Shown here: positions 37,559 to 46,493 of the stretch, piece by piece
How the letters are laid out: each line of letters begins with the position of its first letter
How positions within the stretch are numbered: position 1 is the stretch's first letter
Origin: a virus
IMG/VR virus record: IMGVR_UViG_3300015371_000011
Coordinates: 17,480 to 81,479 of that record
DNA: 64,000 nucleotides
Strand: one strand, 5' to 3'
The notes under the pieces: generated by a model
The model's input: only the letters and a program-made list of their open reading frames with translations
What the model was told of the DNA's origin: nothing
Databases searched by the model: none
Made by a program: the position numbers and the translations under genes

Positions 37559-40500
37559 CTAGCGGGAATAGATGGTGGCGTTGTAGTGAAGGTTGACGAG
37601 GTTGACGCTGGTAACGGTATTGCCGAATTCGGTAAAATATATGGTCATCGGCGCATAGGTCGTCACTAGGGTCTTGGCAAGCGTATAGCTCTTTTTCTGT
37701 GCGTTTCCTACGGATATGGAATCCATAAAAAGGCGGTTGGTGTAGTCCGTTAGATAATCTCCCCACAGTAGGCCAAATCCCGCTGGAGAGTTTATGACGC
37801 TCAGGCTATTGGCAATAAATACAGGTTCCAGTGCGAGCTGTGGGCCACCGTTACGGGCAAAATCCATAGTGGCTTGCAGAAATACGGTTGCGCCTGATTT
37901 GTTAATTGTGATTGCCGCATAACTGTGCGGGTATAATCCAGGCGATACAAACGATGGCTCTAATAGCTGCATTGAATCCGCATGCTCGTAAAACAGATAA
38001 TCAACGGTCTGCCCTGTTGATACGAATGTACCGCTGAAACTGATCGTGACTTCCCAATCGCCCAAATAATTACGCACGCCGCGCGTGTTAAAGGGCACGA
38101 CTTTGTACTGCATGTCGGCCTGTAGCGAGTCGATCATTACCGTTTCTTCGTAGTGCGTGCCTAAGATAGGCGCGACAAAGCTATAATCCGCCGACGCCTC
38201 AATAGTGCGTCGATACAGATCAAACCCATCAAAGAAGCCGCCGCGGTGTAGCAGCGTATAACGGTCGCCTGAGTTTGGTGGATACGGTGGAAAGCCCACA
38301 ATGGCAGACTGAAATCCAGGCGCGTAAAAGGCTTGGTGATCCGAGCCTGTCCAATAATTAATGGTACGGACTGCGCCTTCATTGCCCTTTGCACCTGGCC
38401 CAGGGCCGGCCGAGCCGGTATTCATGCGAAACATATCGCCGTTGAGCGAATAACGCACAGGGCAATGCGAACCGCTGAGCACTACGTAGGATGACGCCAC
38501 GGTGCCGAGCTGCCCGCCTTCTTCTAGCGGTGCCGGCACGACGTCTACATTGAGCAGCGCCGCCACGGTGCCATCCGCCGCTATATTATAAGTAATGCCG
38601 CCCTTGACACTTAACGGCTGCGCTGGCGGTGCGTTCATATCCCAGAATGTAATCGTGCTCACCAGCGTCGGCGTGATCGGCACAGTGGGCACGTACTCCT
38701 GCACGACTAATGAATGCTTAGCCGTTTGCGGGTCGAAATTGATTCGCTTGACGAAACACGTTCTGAGGTCTTCTGACGTGATACCGATGGCCCAGCGGTC
38801 GCCGTTTTGCGGTTGAATATTGAATGGATTGCTAGGGCTAACGGTAATCGTGATAATGCTCGGCGCGCCCGCTGGAGGTGTCGTCGCCACGGTGCGTACT
38901 TCGGGCGAGTCGCTTTGGGTGTGCCATAAATAAAACTCATAAGTGTAGCCGCTATTAACCGTTACCTCGCGGTCGAGCACGACATTGAATAGATCGCCCT
39001 CAAGCACGCGCCCACCATAACCCATCTCAAAGCCAGTAGTGACGATACCCACTTTGCACATATCGCCAGGCTCAACGGCTAGCGCCTCGATGCCCGTGGC
39101 GAATTGCATCTCGCGTACACTTTGACGGCGCCGTTGCAATTGATAATAGCCCTCGCGTACGGCCTCGGACTCGCGCGTGACGCCGATCAAACTTAAGTCC
39201 ACATCCTTGATCGGCTCGTTGCGGCCATAGATGCTGGCCGAGTCCTGCACGAAAATCGTGTCCATGTTGAAATCGGCCATGCGGTTGGGGAATGACAGAT
39301 TGACTTGATTCGGCGGTGTGGGATCGGTGGCGCCTATCGTCAATTGAAACGTGCCGGGTAGAATATTGCCCGCATGAAAAATCTGTCGCACGGGCAAGTC
39401 GCCGCGGTCGGTTATGATCTTAAATTTACCTTGACTATAAATAAGCGCTGATCGGTAAAGCCCCAGCATGTCGTTTACCCACTGGATATGCGGCTTCTTC
39501 TTGTCCATCACAATGTCTAAACAGTGCTGCGGCTCCAAACCGCCTGCGCCGTTGGAGACTTGCGAATCGCATAGCGTGGCAAAATCAATAAAGGACTGAA
39601 TATTTATGGCCGACGTCGGGATAAACGGCCCCATGCCGTAGACCGAATTCGTCATGTAATCCAGAATGCCCCAGGCTGGATTTCTCGTCCATGTGGTCAC
39701 ATAGGTTGTCGTATTGTAGTACGCGCGCACGTTACGCCCGCGCAGGACGGCGCTAATCGTAGGTGGTCCGCCCTGAAGTTGATTGGTTGCGATAGCCTTG
39801 ACGGACAGAAGCGCCGTGCCTGAATACGTCTCCACCTGCGCATCTGACATTTCGGTAACATTGCGCAGCCAGATATGAGCAAAATCGGCATCGCCTTTGG
39901 CTAGGTCGCTGCGCTCATGCTGAGCTTCGCCTATCCACGTAAGACGAAAATCCCATGCGGCACGACTGGGAAGATTGTAAACTGGCGCATCCCATATCTC
40001 GCCCTTGTCCGCACCTGAAAATGCACGGTCTTCAGCCGTCGTATAGGTGCCAGCCCCCTGCGGACTATACTCAACGCGATAATAGACAGTCTGCGTCTGC
40101 ATGCGCGGATTAGTGCCACCACGAAAAATCCCCAATCCTTGCAGCGCTGCCACCTGCAACTGCACTCGACTAACCTGATTGCCCTGTGTCGGATAGGTAA
40201 TGGCCAGACTTGAAATCTCACGGCCATCGGCAAATGTGTTGCGCGATAATTCAAAGCCAGGTATGGCCGATTGACTCGAAGCGCCTGTGCGCCAGTCCCA
40301 TGAGATGTTGAGCGGGTCGTTCGTGCATAACTCGGAATGCCATATCGCTCCCTCATATTGCCCATATGAAAGATAATGGTCGTAGGCACCCGCAGGCGAA
40401 GAGCCGTACCACGGGTCAGCCGCTACGTCGGGACGGTCGATCCAATATCTATCGGCCGCTGCCTGGCAGATAGCGGACTGCGGTAGTGGATTATTGAAAT

Positions 40501-41059
40501 TAGAAAAGGAGATCCCATTGACCTTGATGCAGTCCACATTGGTAATGGTGCCGCAGCCCTCGCCTAATAGCATGCTTAAAACCTGCTGATTGGGATTGGC
40601 CGGGTTGACGTCAATGGCAAGGCTTAGCAGTTGTCCGCCTGAGGCATGCTCGCCGTACACTACAGGTATCGGCCCGCCCGGTGCATAACTCGTTTTTAAT
40701 CCGTCCCAACTGTATGTCGTTGTCTCTTTCGGTGTTTCGAGTTTCGTCGGCTTGGGCCGCATGACCATGCTGACGATGGTGCTGATAAGAGAAATGACGA
40801 GCATAATGACTTGGATAACTGCCAACACAGGGCCGCGTGGCGCAATGTCTATCTCCACCGAGTCGGTCTGCCGTAAAGTCGTGGCTTGCCATTGATCAAT
40901 TTTAATGCTGTTGACCTTTACCTGTGCGACGCACGGCTTGATGCGCTTTAATTCTTCGCGCTGATCGAATAGATAGCCTAGCGTAATGTCGGCAGGCGGT
41001 GCTTGCGTGTGCGCAATGTGTACCTTGCCGTCGATAATATCGCGCACTTCAATAATCAC
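37559..41059 (-). CDS. Tail tip/hub protein (lambda gpJ-like), 1166 aa
   Basis: The N-terminus has a ubiquitin-like part and a membrane-like helix pair (VLAVIQVIMLVISLISTIVS), as in fused gpI-J tail proteins. GPIPVVYGEHASGGQLLSLA and the following beta-domains match the gpJ start. Later FNPIQ-type hub segments (IQWVNDMLGLYRSALIYSQG, PGDMCKVGIVTTGFEMGYGG) and fibronectin-like parts occur. The C-terminus probably contacts the receptor. It is the last of the tail genes. Confidence 0.85.
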   Translation of the reverse strand: MIIEVRDIIDGKVHIAHTQAPPADITLGYLFDQREELKRIKPCVAQVKVNSIKIDQWQATTLRQTDSVEIDIAPRGPVLAVIQVIMLVISLISTIVSMVMRPKPTKLETPKETTTYSWDGLKTSYAPGGPIPVVYGEHASGGQLLSLAIDVNPANPNQQVLSMLLGEGCGTITNVDCIKVNGISFSNFNNPLPQSAICQAAADRYWIDRPDVAADPWYGSSPAGAYDHYLSYGQYEGAIWHSELCTNDPLNISWDWRTGASSQSAIPGFELSRNTFADGREISSLAITYPTQGNQVSRVQLQVAALQGLGIFRGGTNPRMQTQTVYYRVEYSPQGAGTYTTAEDRAFSGADKGEIWDAPVYNLPSRAAWDFRLTWIGEAQHERSDLAKGDADFAHIWLRNVTEMSDAQVETYSGTALLSVKAIATNQLQGGPPTISAVLRGRNVRAYYNTTTYVTTWTRNPAWGILDYMTNSVYGMGPFIPTSAINIQSFIDFATLCDSQVSNGAGGLEPQHCLDIVMDKKKPHIQWVNDMLGLYRSALIYSQGKFKIITDRGDLPVRQIFHAGNILPGTFQLTIGATDPTPPNQVNLSFPNRMADFNMDTIFVQDSASIYGRNEPIKDVDLSLIGVTRESEAVREGYYQLQRRRQSVREMQFATGIEALAVEPGDMCKVGIVTTGFEMGYGGRVLEGDLFNVVLDREVTVNSGYTYEFYLWHTQSDSPEVRTVATTPPAGAPSIITITVSPSNPFNIQPQNGDRWAIGITSEDLRTCFVKRINFDPQTAKHSLVVQEYVPTVPITPTLVSTITFWDMNAPPAQPLSVKGGITYNIAADGTVAALLNVDVVPAPLEEGGQLGTVASSYVVLSGSHCPVRYSLNGDMFRMNTGSAGPGPGAKGNEGAVRTINYWTGSDHQAFYAPGFQSAIVGFPPYPPNSGDRYTLLHRGGFFDGFDLYRRTIEASADYSFVAPILGTHYEETVMIDSLQADMQYKVVPFNTRGVRNYLGDWEVTISFSGTFVSTGQTVDYLFYEHADSMQLLEPSFVSPGLYPHSYAAITINKSGATVFLQATMDFARNGGPQLALEPVFIANSLSVINSPAGFGLLWGDYLTDYTNRLFMDSISVGNAQKKSYTLAKTLVTTYAPMTIYFTEFGNTVTSVNLVNLHYNATIYSR

Positions 41060-41415
41060 AGTGGACGCCCCACGCCGACAATCCTGTGCTCGTATTTGAT
41101 TAACGGCTCACAAACCACGCCGCCAAACATCGCACCGCAGTGAAGAAAGTCAGAACCGTTGTTACAAACGATGCCAATATGATTGATGATACCCGGCAGG
41201 ATTTCGGCAAACATAACAACATCGTAAGGCTCAAGTTTGGCTGGCGGCGGTTTGTAGATTTTCACATAGCGCGGCCACGCGATGGCCGATGGCGGCGACT
41301 CTGGCAGATCCATACCGCGTTCTTTGTTGAGCACATAGCGTACAAGTGAATAGCAGTCGAAAGATTGCGGCCCGATGGCTTTCTCTGCGTATGGCGTGCC
41401 GACGAGTTCAAGCAT
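41056..41415 (-). CDS. NlpC/P60 peptidase, tail tip (gpK/gp14-like)
   Basis: AIGPQSFDCYSLVRYVLNKE holds the catalytic cysteine, NHIGIVCNNG the histidine and HCGAMFGG the third part of an NlpC/P60 cysteine peptidase. It lies between the DUF2163-like protein and the hub, as in lambda and the Rhodobacter GTA. It is thought to open the cell wall during DNA entry. Confidence 0.88.
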   Translation of the reverse strand: MLELVGTPYAEKAIGPQSFDCYSLVRYVLNKERGMDLPESPPSAIAWPRYVKIYKPPPAKLEPYDVVMFAEILPGIINHIGIVCNNGSDFLHCGAMFGGVVCEPLIKYEHRIVGVGRPL

Positions 41416-41912
41416 TAGAAGACAAAGAATTTTGAAGCATTGTACGGAATGGAAGGAAAGTCTTTTCTATTATAATTTCTGCGGGGTCCCTCGCTGTCAT
41501 AATCAAAATTAAATCCTAGATTGAACCTCGCCACTTCGTCAGTGAACACCACGTTTTTTACCTGCATCCTTATTAAGTCTTCCTGCCCCGATGTTGTGAG
41601 CGACGGATTCACGAGCCGTATCGTCACGTCGTTAAGCGCTAAGTCATTGTCCTTGGCGAAGCGCAGCGCCATGCCTTGAAAGTTAGACACGTCCACCGTC
41701 ATCTGCGGCAGCGAGCCGTCGCCGCTTTGCTCTGAGACGCCGACGAGAAAAGGCACTGCAGCGTAAATCTGGCCATTAAAAGTGAGTGTGTCGGGTAGGT
41801 TAGTAAACCGCGCAGTGGTGTTTGGGTTAATTGTTAAGTCTACACAATGGCACCAAGTTGTCTCTTCCATGGCGTTCTTCAATGCGATCAGGGAACTCGA
41901 AAATGACTTCAA
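41415..41912 (-). CDS. Tail tip protein (DUF2163/BR0599-like), 165 aa
   Basis: LTINPNTTARFTNLPDTLTF, NGQIYAAVPFLVGVSEQSGD and VTIRLVNPSLTTSG are the pattern of lambda gpL- and GTA gp13-like tail proteins. It lies in the correct place just before the NlpC gene. The TTG start is preferred as no ATG precedes the beta-domain. Full gp13 is longer, so this is a short form. Confidence 0.7.
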   Translation of the reverse strand: MKSFSSSLIALKNAMEETTWCHCVDLTINPNTTARFTNLPDTLTFNGQIYAAVPFLVGVSEQSGDGSLPQMTVDVSNFQGMALRFAKDNDLALNDVTIRLVNPSLTTSGQEDLIRMQVKNVVFTDEVARFNLGFNFDYDSEGPRRNYNRKDFPSIPYNASKFFVF

Positions 41913-41924
41913 TTGAATAATCCT

Positions 41925-41953
41925 TTGACTAAATAATCGTTGTTATATAAATT
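41925..41953 (+). promoter_or_regulatory. Putative promoter of the HNH endonuclease gene
   Basis: TTGACT (41925-41930) and TAAATT (41948-41953) are spaced by 17 bases. The ATG of the HNH gene lies nine bases after the -10, with no ribosome site, so the message may be leaderless. Confidence 0.45.
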
Positions 41954-41961
41954 CACCCCAT

Positions 41962-42648
41962 ATGCCATTTGCTAAAGGTCTTTACCGCACACCCATAGAA
42001 GAACGATTCAAACGTTTCTGGGATAAGATGGAAAAACCTGATGATGGCTGTTGGATTTGGCCTGGAAGCAAAGCTGCTGGCTACGGTACTATTTTTGTTG
42101 AATATAGAACTAAACATGCCACGATGATGAAGGCACACAGATTGTCTTACATGATTCATGTCGGAGCGATTCCACCCGATAAAGAAATTTGCCACAGTTG
42201 CGATACCCCACCATGCATACGTCCTTCCCATCTTTTTCTTGGTACTCATCAAGACAATATTGCGGATGCCAAGCGGAAAGGTCGCATGGCTCATATCGGT
42301 CAAAATTCTCCACGTGGCGAGAATCATCCAACGAGCAAATTGACACAAAATGCCATCAAAGAAATTCGTGCTACTTATGCCGCTGGTGATACTAGCATGA
42401 GTACTCTCGGTCAACGATTTGGTGTTTCCGCTTCTCTTATTTATCACATTGTACGAAACCATCGTTGGAAAGATGTTATCGCTACCGATGCGAGAATGGT
42501 TAATCGCGCTAGAAGAACCTCCGTAGATATAATGAAAGAAATTCAAGAAAGATATTTGGCTGGCGAAACACCTACCCAATTGGGTAAGATTTATAACCTT
42601 ACTCGTGGCCGTGTTTGGGGTATTGGGCATGGCAGATTTAAAAGTTAG
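41962..42648 (+). CDS. HNH homing endonuclease, 228 aa
   Basis: This gene lies on the strand opposite to the tail genes. ERFKRFWDKMEKPDDGCWIW, then AHRLSYMIHVGAIPPDKEIC, HSCDTPPCIRPSHLFLGTHQ and DNIADAKRKGRM are an HNH_3 nuclease of the phage type. The C-terminal half has two helix-turn-helix repeats (AAGDTSMSTLGQRFGVSAS, LAGETPTQLGKIYNLTRGR). It occupies only the gap between two tail genes and probably spreads by cutting phages that lack it. Confidence 0.9.
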   Translation: MPFAKGLYRTPIEERFKRFWDKMEKPDDGCWIWPGSKAAGYGTIFVEYRTKHATMMKAHRLSYMIHVGAIPPDKEICHSCDTPPCIRPSHLFLGTHQDNIADAKRKGRMAHIGQNSPRGENHPTSKLTQNAIKEIRATYAAGDTSMSTLGQRFGVSASLIYHIVRNHRWKDVIATDARMVNRARRTSVDIMKEIQERYLAGETPTQLGKIYNLTRGRVWGIGHGRFKS

Positions 42649-42650
42649 CT

Positions 42651-43214
42651 TCATGGCACCAGCGCATTCTCCGTCAACGTGAATTGCGTCTTGTAAACAT
42701 TACGCGCAATTTGCTCCATCTTCAGTCCATTCGGATCAAAATTGACAAGATAATTGCACGCCCACTTGGCATATATCTCCTGCCCCGATGACGGTGCCGT
42801 ACCGAAATCCACCTGCCCCCAGGTGCGCAGCGTATAGTCGGTGGTAATGGATGTGACGCCCGTATCGGTTGTGAGCATGCGTGCCGAGAAAGAGCTGGCA
42901 TTCAGGTTTCTATTCGGTAGGTAGTATGCCGTTGAGCGGCCATCGGCCACGCCAATCAGGCAGTAATTCTCTACCGCGCCAAACTCGCCGCCGTTCCAGT
43001 AAAATGGCGTTGCGCCTTGATGATAGGCATGCAGCCCTTGCAACTCCTGCATGTGGCTGCGGCTAATGGCGTCGTAGGTAAGCGTGAATCTATACATCGG
43101 CCTGCGTGCGCGATTACTGAGTTGAAACGCCGTCACGTAGTCGGTAAGCACCGAGAATGTCATGGCTTCGCGCGTAAGCGCGTTTGGCGTGAATGAAAGC
43201 GTGAGCGGTATCAT
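42651..43214 (-). CDS. DUF2460-like distal tail protein, third copy, 187 aa
   Basis: The protein has the pattern of the family: LSFTPNALTREAMTFSVLTDY, RPMYRFTLTYDAISRSHMQE, FYWNGGEFGAVENY and DGRSTAYYLPNRNLNASSFS. It lacks the C-terminal additions of the other two copies. The ATG overlaps the stop of the preceding gene. In the GTA the related gp12 forms the distal tail ring. Confidence 0.8.
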   Translation of the reverse strand: MIPLTLSFTPNALTREAMTFSVLTDYVTAFQLSNRARRPMYRFTLTYDAISRSHMQELQGLHAYHQGATPFYWNGGEFGAVENYCLIGVADGRSTAYYLPNRNLNASSFSARMLTTDTGVTSITTDYTLRTWGQVDFGTAPSSGQEIYAKWACNYLVNFDPNGLKMEQIARNVYKTQFTLTENALVP

Positions 43215-43435
43215 GGAGCGTCCACCCGCCAATCATAGCGGCCGCCGCCGCTGTCAATCTGTGTGCTGAATCGTATCGTCACGGCATTTGTTGACTTGCT
43301 GTACACCCATACCGTCGTATTCCAGCTAGGCGAAATGCCCGTCACGGCCACGCTGTTAGACGCCAGCGCGTGCGAGAATGAGCTGATGCTGGTGCCACTG
43401 CCGCAGCTTACCGTGCCGAATACCGTGGTTGTCAT
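43211..43435 (-). CDS. Stand-alone beta-domain, copy of the C-terminus of the neighbouring DUF2460 protein
   Basis: At 74 aa, it matches the final 75 residues of the preceding protein: PSWNTTVWVYSKSTNAVTIR and DSGGGRYDWRVD against PYWNTTWWISSRSASLNVVT and NSGGSYFDWSIV. It is thus a domain made into its own gene. It may decorate the tail tip. Confidence 0.75.
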   Translation of the reverse strand: MTTTVFGTVSCGSGTSISSFSHALASNSVAVTGISPSWNTTVWVYSKSTNAVTIRFSTQIDSGGGRYDWRVDAP

Positions 43436-44589
43436 GACCCCACGATGCTCCAGTCAAAGTAACTGCCGCCGCTATTGGCAGGCGTGGCGAATGTCACCAC
43501 GTTGAGCGATGCGCTGCGGCTACTGATCCACCATGTCGTATTCCAATACGGGACGCCGGTTATAAATTGGCTTGTTGTCGTCATGTTAACCGTGGTCGTG
43601 CTGGCCGAGCCTGCCACCACGTTTGTACCAAAGGACGTTACGCCCGTGACTGCGGACGATGTAATAACGCGGCTTATCCCTGGCACTGCGCGTGTCCGTG
43701 CGGCTAGTGTCTTGTGCCATAGCGGTACGTGCTCGGTGATGCTCGGCGTCTCTTTGGCTTGCGCACGCAAGGCCATGCGCTGTATTGGCGCATGCGCGGT
43801 CAGTTGCAGTGCGGTGCGCAATCCTACCGCCATGCTTACCCGCACTGTGGTAGCTGGCAAGGTTATAAATGGACTGACATTGGAGACTTCCGCAACATGC
43901 GCCCTTAGTGCCATGCGCTGAATCGGTGCGTGCTCCGTCATGCGTGCCGAGATTTGCGCCCCTGCGTTCAAGGTAATTTGATACCAAGTCGGCCGGCCCA
44001 CCGGGTCCACAATCGCGCCAGGATTCTCGATTAACTGTATTTGTGCGTTGTAAAGGCCAGGGCGAAATTGATCGAGCTTTAGCCCTTCTGGCGGAAAGAA
44101 TACGCGATAGCGACAGCAGTACGCCGCGCGTATGTGGTCGCCGCTGTAAGGCACGGTATCGAATGTCAGCACGCCGCTGGCCGAGGTGAGCGATGCAATG
44201 GCGTGCGTCCATGTAGAGTCGGTATATGAGCCGCCTGAGTAGCGGCGCGTCTTGACGGTATAGCTGGCCGCGTCGATCCAGCGGTTGGGCAAAAAATAGG
44301 TTTTGCGCACACCGTCTGCCTGCGCGATAAAGCATTCGTCTATGAGTCCATATTGCCCGCCATCCCAGTAAAAGGATCGTCCGCCTTGGACATACGCGAA
44401 TAGCGCAGACAACGATTCGGCCTCGTGGCGGAGCAGAGGCCCAATGTCCATACTGAAGCGGTAGCTTGGCCGCGGTGAATAATTGAATGCGTGGAAAAAC
44501 CCCGGCAGGCCCGCTACCGTCGTGCGCGTTACAGCTTCGCGTGTGACCGTGGGAGAAGGCGAAAAAGTTAAGGTGCGGGGTAGAGCCAT
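43432..44589 (-). CDS. DUF2460-like distal tail protein with C-terminal extensions, 385 aa
   Basis: Residues 1-200 are the DUF2460 domain (LTFSPSPTVTREAVTRTTVA, RPSYRFSMDIGPLLRHEAES, FYWDGGQYGLIDEC, YFLPNRWIDAASY). A region with two HAPIQRMALRA repeats follows, then a beta-domain shared with the next gene. The repeats are similar in style to the end of the copy at 45.7 kb. Confidence 0.82.
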   Translation of the reverse strand: MALPRTLTFSPSPTVTREAVTRTTVAGLPGFFHAFNYSPRPSYRFSMDIGPLLRHEAESLSALFAYVQGGRSFYWDGGQYGLIDECFIAQADGVRKTYFLPNRWIDAASYTVKTRRYSGGSYTDSTWTHAIASLTSASGVLTFDTVPYSGDHIRAAYCCRYRVFFPPEGLKLDQFRPGLYNAQIQLIENPGAIVDPVGRPTWYQITLNAGAQISARMTEHAPIQRMALRAHVAEVSNVSPFITLPATTVRVSMAVGLRTALQLTAHAPIQRMALRAQAKETPSITEHVPLWHKTLAARTRAVPGISRVITSSAVTGVTSFGTNVVAGSASTTTVNMTTTSQFITGVPYWNTTWWISSRSASLNVVTFATPANSGGSYFDWSIVGS

Positions 44590-44745
44590 TCATTCGGGAC
44601 TTTTTTGTGTCTGTATGCGCGTGACAATATTTTCCAATGCCGCTTTTTCTTCCTTTAGCTGCTCCACCTGTGCGGCCAGTGCCATGTTTTCCATCATCAA
44701 TGCGCCGAGCATCTCGCGCACGCGTTCGTCAATACTCTTAGCCAT
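44590..44745 (-). CDS. Coiled-coil protein, 51 aa
   Basis: MAKSIDERVREMLGALMMEN continues into a heptad-like coiled coil (AAQVEQLKEEKAALENIVTR). Its TGA touches the next ATG. Such short coiled coils are found among phage tail genes and may be a fibre chaperone or scaffold. Confidence 0.65.
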   Translation of the reverse strand: MAKSIDERVREMLGALMMENMALAAQVEQLKEEKAALENIVTRIQTQKSPE

Positions 44746-44748
44746 TTT

Positions 44749-45708
44749 TCAATTTGGCACGCGCAACGAACGAAACCCCGTTCCACCCGTATCGGCGCCA
44801 CCGACAAAAACCTGCTGCGCCACAACACCACCACCACCATTGTAAGCTACACGCATGGCTGTATAACCCGACGTCGGGTCAGCCGCATCGACTACGAACA
44901 CATTGTTAGTCGCCGTCGCATTGAAGCACTCAATAAGAGTACCGCTTGGATTGGTGTCCGTCTGACGGTAAATAAAAAGTGTTCGCCCCGTATCAGCCGG
45001 TTGTTTCAATTGCAGCACTCCGTCGCCGTCCAGCTTAAAAGCAGACTGCCCGCCGCTTGTAACAATATTGATATAGTTTCCCCACGGCCCTGTCAGTCTC
45101 AATCCATCGGCATTACCGCCCACGCCGGCCAGGCGTATTGCATAATAGCCCATTGTAATATTATTAGGCGCGACAACACCTACCTGAACATCTATCTGAT
45201 CCACTGCGGCGCTTAGTGAATTGAATTGCGTGGTAACGCCTTCAAGGATACAGTAAAAATAACTGCTCGGTTGATACCCAGCCACGTTTATATCAAACGC
45301 GCTGGCGTCGCCCTTTAATCCTTGGCGCACGTAGATGTTTCCTGCCGTAACCTGCCCTTCGATGTTGGACGTCTCGTAATTGATTTTCTGCGCTGACAGA
45401 AAAAGTGTTGCATCCATTGCATTGGGACCATTACTGCCTGAGCCTGTAGCGCGGTGCGTAATGCCTAGTGCCGCACGCGACTGCCAGCCGTGGCTGCCTG
45501 GGTCATCAACGCCGCTAAAATACACCCGTGTGACGGTATTGGATGTAGGCGAACCGACGGCATCCATGCTCAAAAGTGAGTCTGTGCGAGTATAGATACT
45601 GAGCGGCGATTTAACCGTGCCGCAGGCTGTAAGAGTTACGCCCAAATAATCATTAAGCACCTCGCCCCAGGTATTACCATCGCCAAAGACGGTCGGTAGT
45701 CTACTCAT
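44749..45708 (-). CDS. Tail fibre/adhesin-like protein, 319 aa
   Basis: The start MSRLPTVFGDGNTWGEVLND is a common N-terminus of phage fibre and tail-spike proteins. The rest is a repetitive beta structure with many G, T and N, and the end has FVVDAADPTSGYTAMRVAYN. It is placed between two DUF2460 copies, as if inserted with one of them. It probably binds the cell surface. Confidence 0.7.
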   Translation of the reverse strand: MSRLPTVFGDGNTWGEVLNDYLGVTLTACGTVKSPLSIYTRTDSLLSMDAVGSPTSNTVTRVYFSGVDDPGSHGWQSRAALGITHRATGSGSNGPNAMDATLFLSAQKINYETSNIEGQVTAGNIYVRQGLKGDASAFDINVAGYQPSSYFYCILEGVTTQFNSLSAAVDQIDVQVGVVAPNNITMGYYAIRLAGVGGNADGLRLTGPWGNYINIVTSGGQSAFKLDGDGVLQLKQPADTGRTLFIYRQTDTNPSGTLIECFNATATNNVFVVDAADPTSGYTAMRVAYNGGGGVVAQQVFVGGADTGGTGFRSLRVPN

Positions 45709-46487
45709 TTCGAATACAACCCATCACCAAAGAGTCCGCTGCTATAAGTATCACCGCCGCTAGCTGTAATCGTTGTTATCGTAGGCACCTCGCGCACCGT
45801 AGCCCTGAGTGCTATAGGCCATAGCGGTCTGCGCTCCACGATACGCGGCCACGCCGCCACCTGGGCCGCCAACACCACCTGATAGAAAGTCGTGCGTGCC
45901 GCTTCGCTGGCAACTAGTGTCGGGTGCTCGGTTAAAACCAGCTGCGCGTTGTATAGCCCTGGCCCGAATTGCTCCAGCTGTATGCCGTTGGTCGGGAATT
46001 TGACGCGATACATGCAGCCGTACTTGGCGCGCACGAAATCCCCACTGTAAGGCGCACTGCCGAACGTGACCACACCCGACGCGCCGCGCAGCGTGTAGGC
46101 GCCTGCCTGCCACGTCGATGCCGTCTGTGTGGTTGGTCTGTACGTCTGTACCGAGAATGAGCTTTGCCCGATATTGCGGTTGGGTAAAAAGTAATCGCGC
46201 CTCACGCCATCGGCCAGCGCCACAAAGTCGTAGTCCGTCATGCTGCCGAACTGCGCGCCGTCCCATAGAAATGTCTTGCCGCCCTGATGATAGGCGTGCT
46301 GCGCCGATAGGTTCTCCGCTTCGCCGCGCGTGAGCGGCCCCATATCCAAGGTGAATTGATAGAGCGGCCGATTGGTCGGATTGAATAAGTGCTGAAAGCC
46401 CTGCTGCCCCGCGCCCTCGGTAGCGCTGATATTCTCGCGCACCACCGTAGGCGCTGGGCTGAAACTGATTGTGCGGGAAACGGACAT
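45705..46487 (-). CDS. DUF2460-like distal tail protein, first copy, 260 aa
   Basis: This copy directly follows the tape measure, as does gp12 in the GTA. ISFSPAPTVVRENISATEGA, RPLYQFTLDMGPLTRGEAEN, FLWDGAQFGSMTDY and RRDYFLPNRNIGQSSFSV define the domain. The C-terminus (ERRPLWPIALRATVREVPTI) resembles the repeats of the second copy. It is the best candidate for the true distal tail ring. Confidence 0.85.
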   Translation of the reverse strand: MSVSRTISFSPAPTVVRENISATEGAGQQGFQHLFNPTNRPLYQFTLDMGPLTRGEAENLSAQHAYHQGGKTFLWDGAQFGSMTDYDFVALADGVRRDYFLPNRNIGQSSFSVQTYRPTTQTASTWQAGAYTLRGASGVVTFGSAPYSGDFVRAKYGCMYRVKFPTNGIQLEQFGPGLYNAQLVLTEHPTLVASEAARTTFYQVVLAAQVAAWPRIVERRPLWPIALRATVREVPTITTITASGGDTYSSGLFGDGLYSK

Positions 46488-46493
46488 TCATGT

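Noticed and set aside
41953-42654. A 233-codon minus-strand open frame opposite the HNH gene
   Set aside because: It is the antisense of a well-defined HNH endonuclease and its composition is not that of a protein.
43586-44593. A 335-codon minus-strand open frame that overlaps the second DUF2460 gene
   Set aside because: It is the +1 shadow of a clear gene, rich in R, H and C with no family pattern, and has no ribosome site.
45760-46491. A 243-codon minus-strand open frame over the first DUF2460 gene
   Set aside because: It is a shadow frame of the same kind and has no plausible domain.
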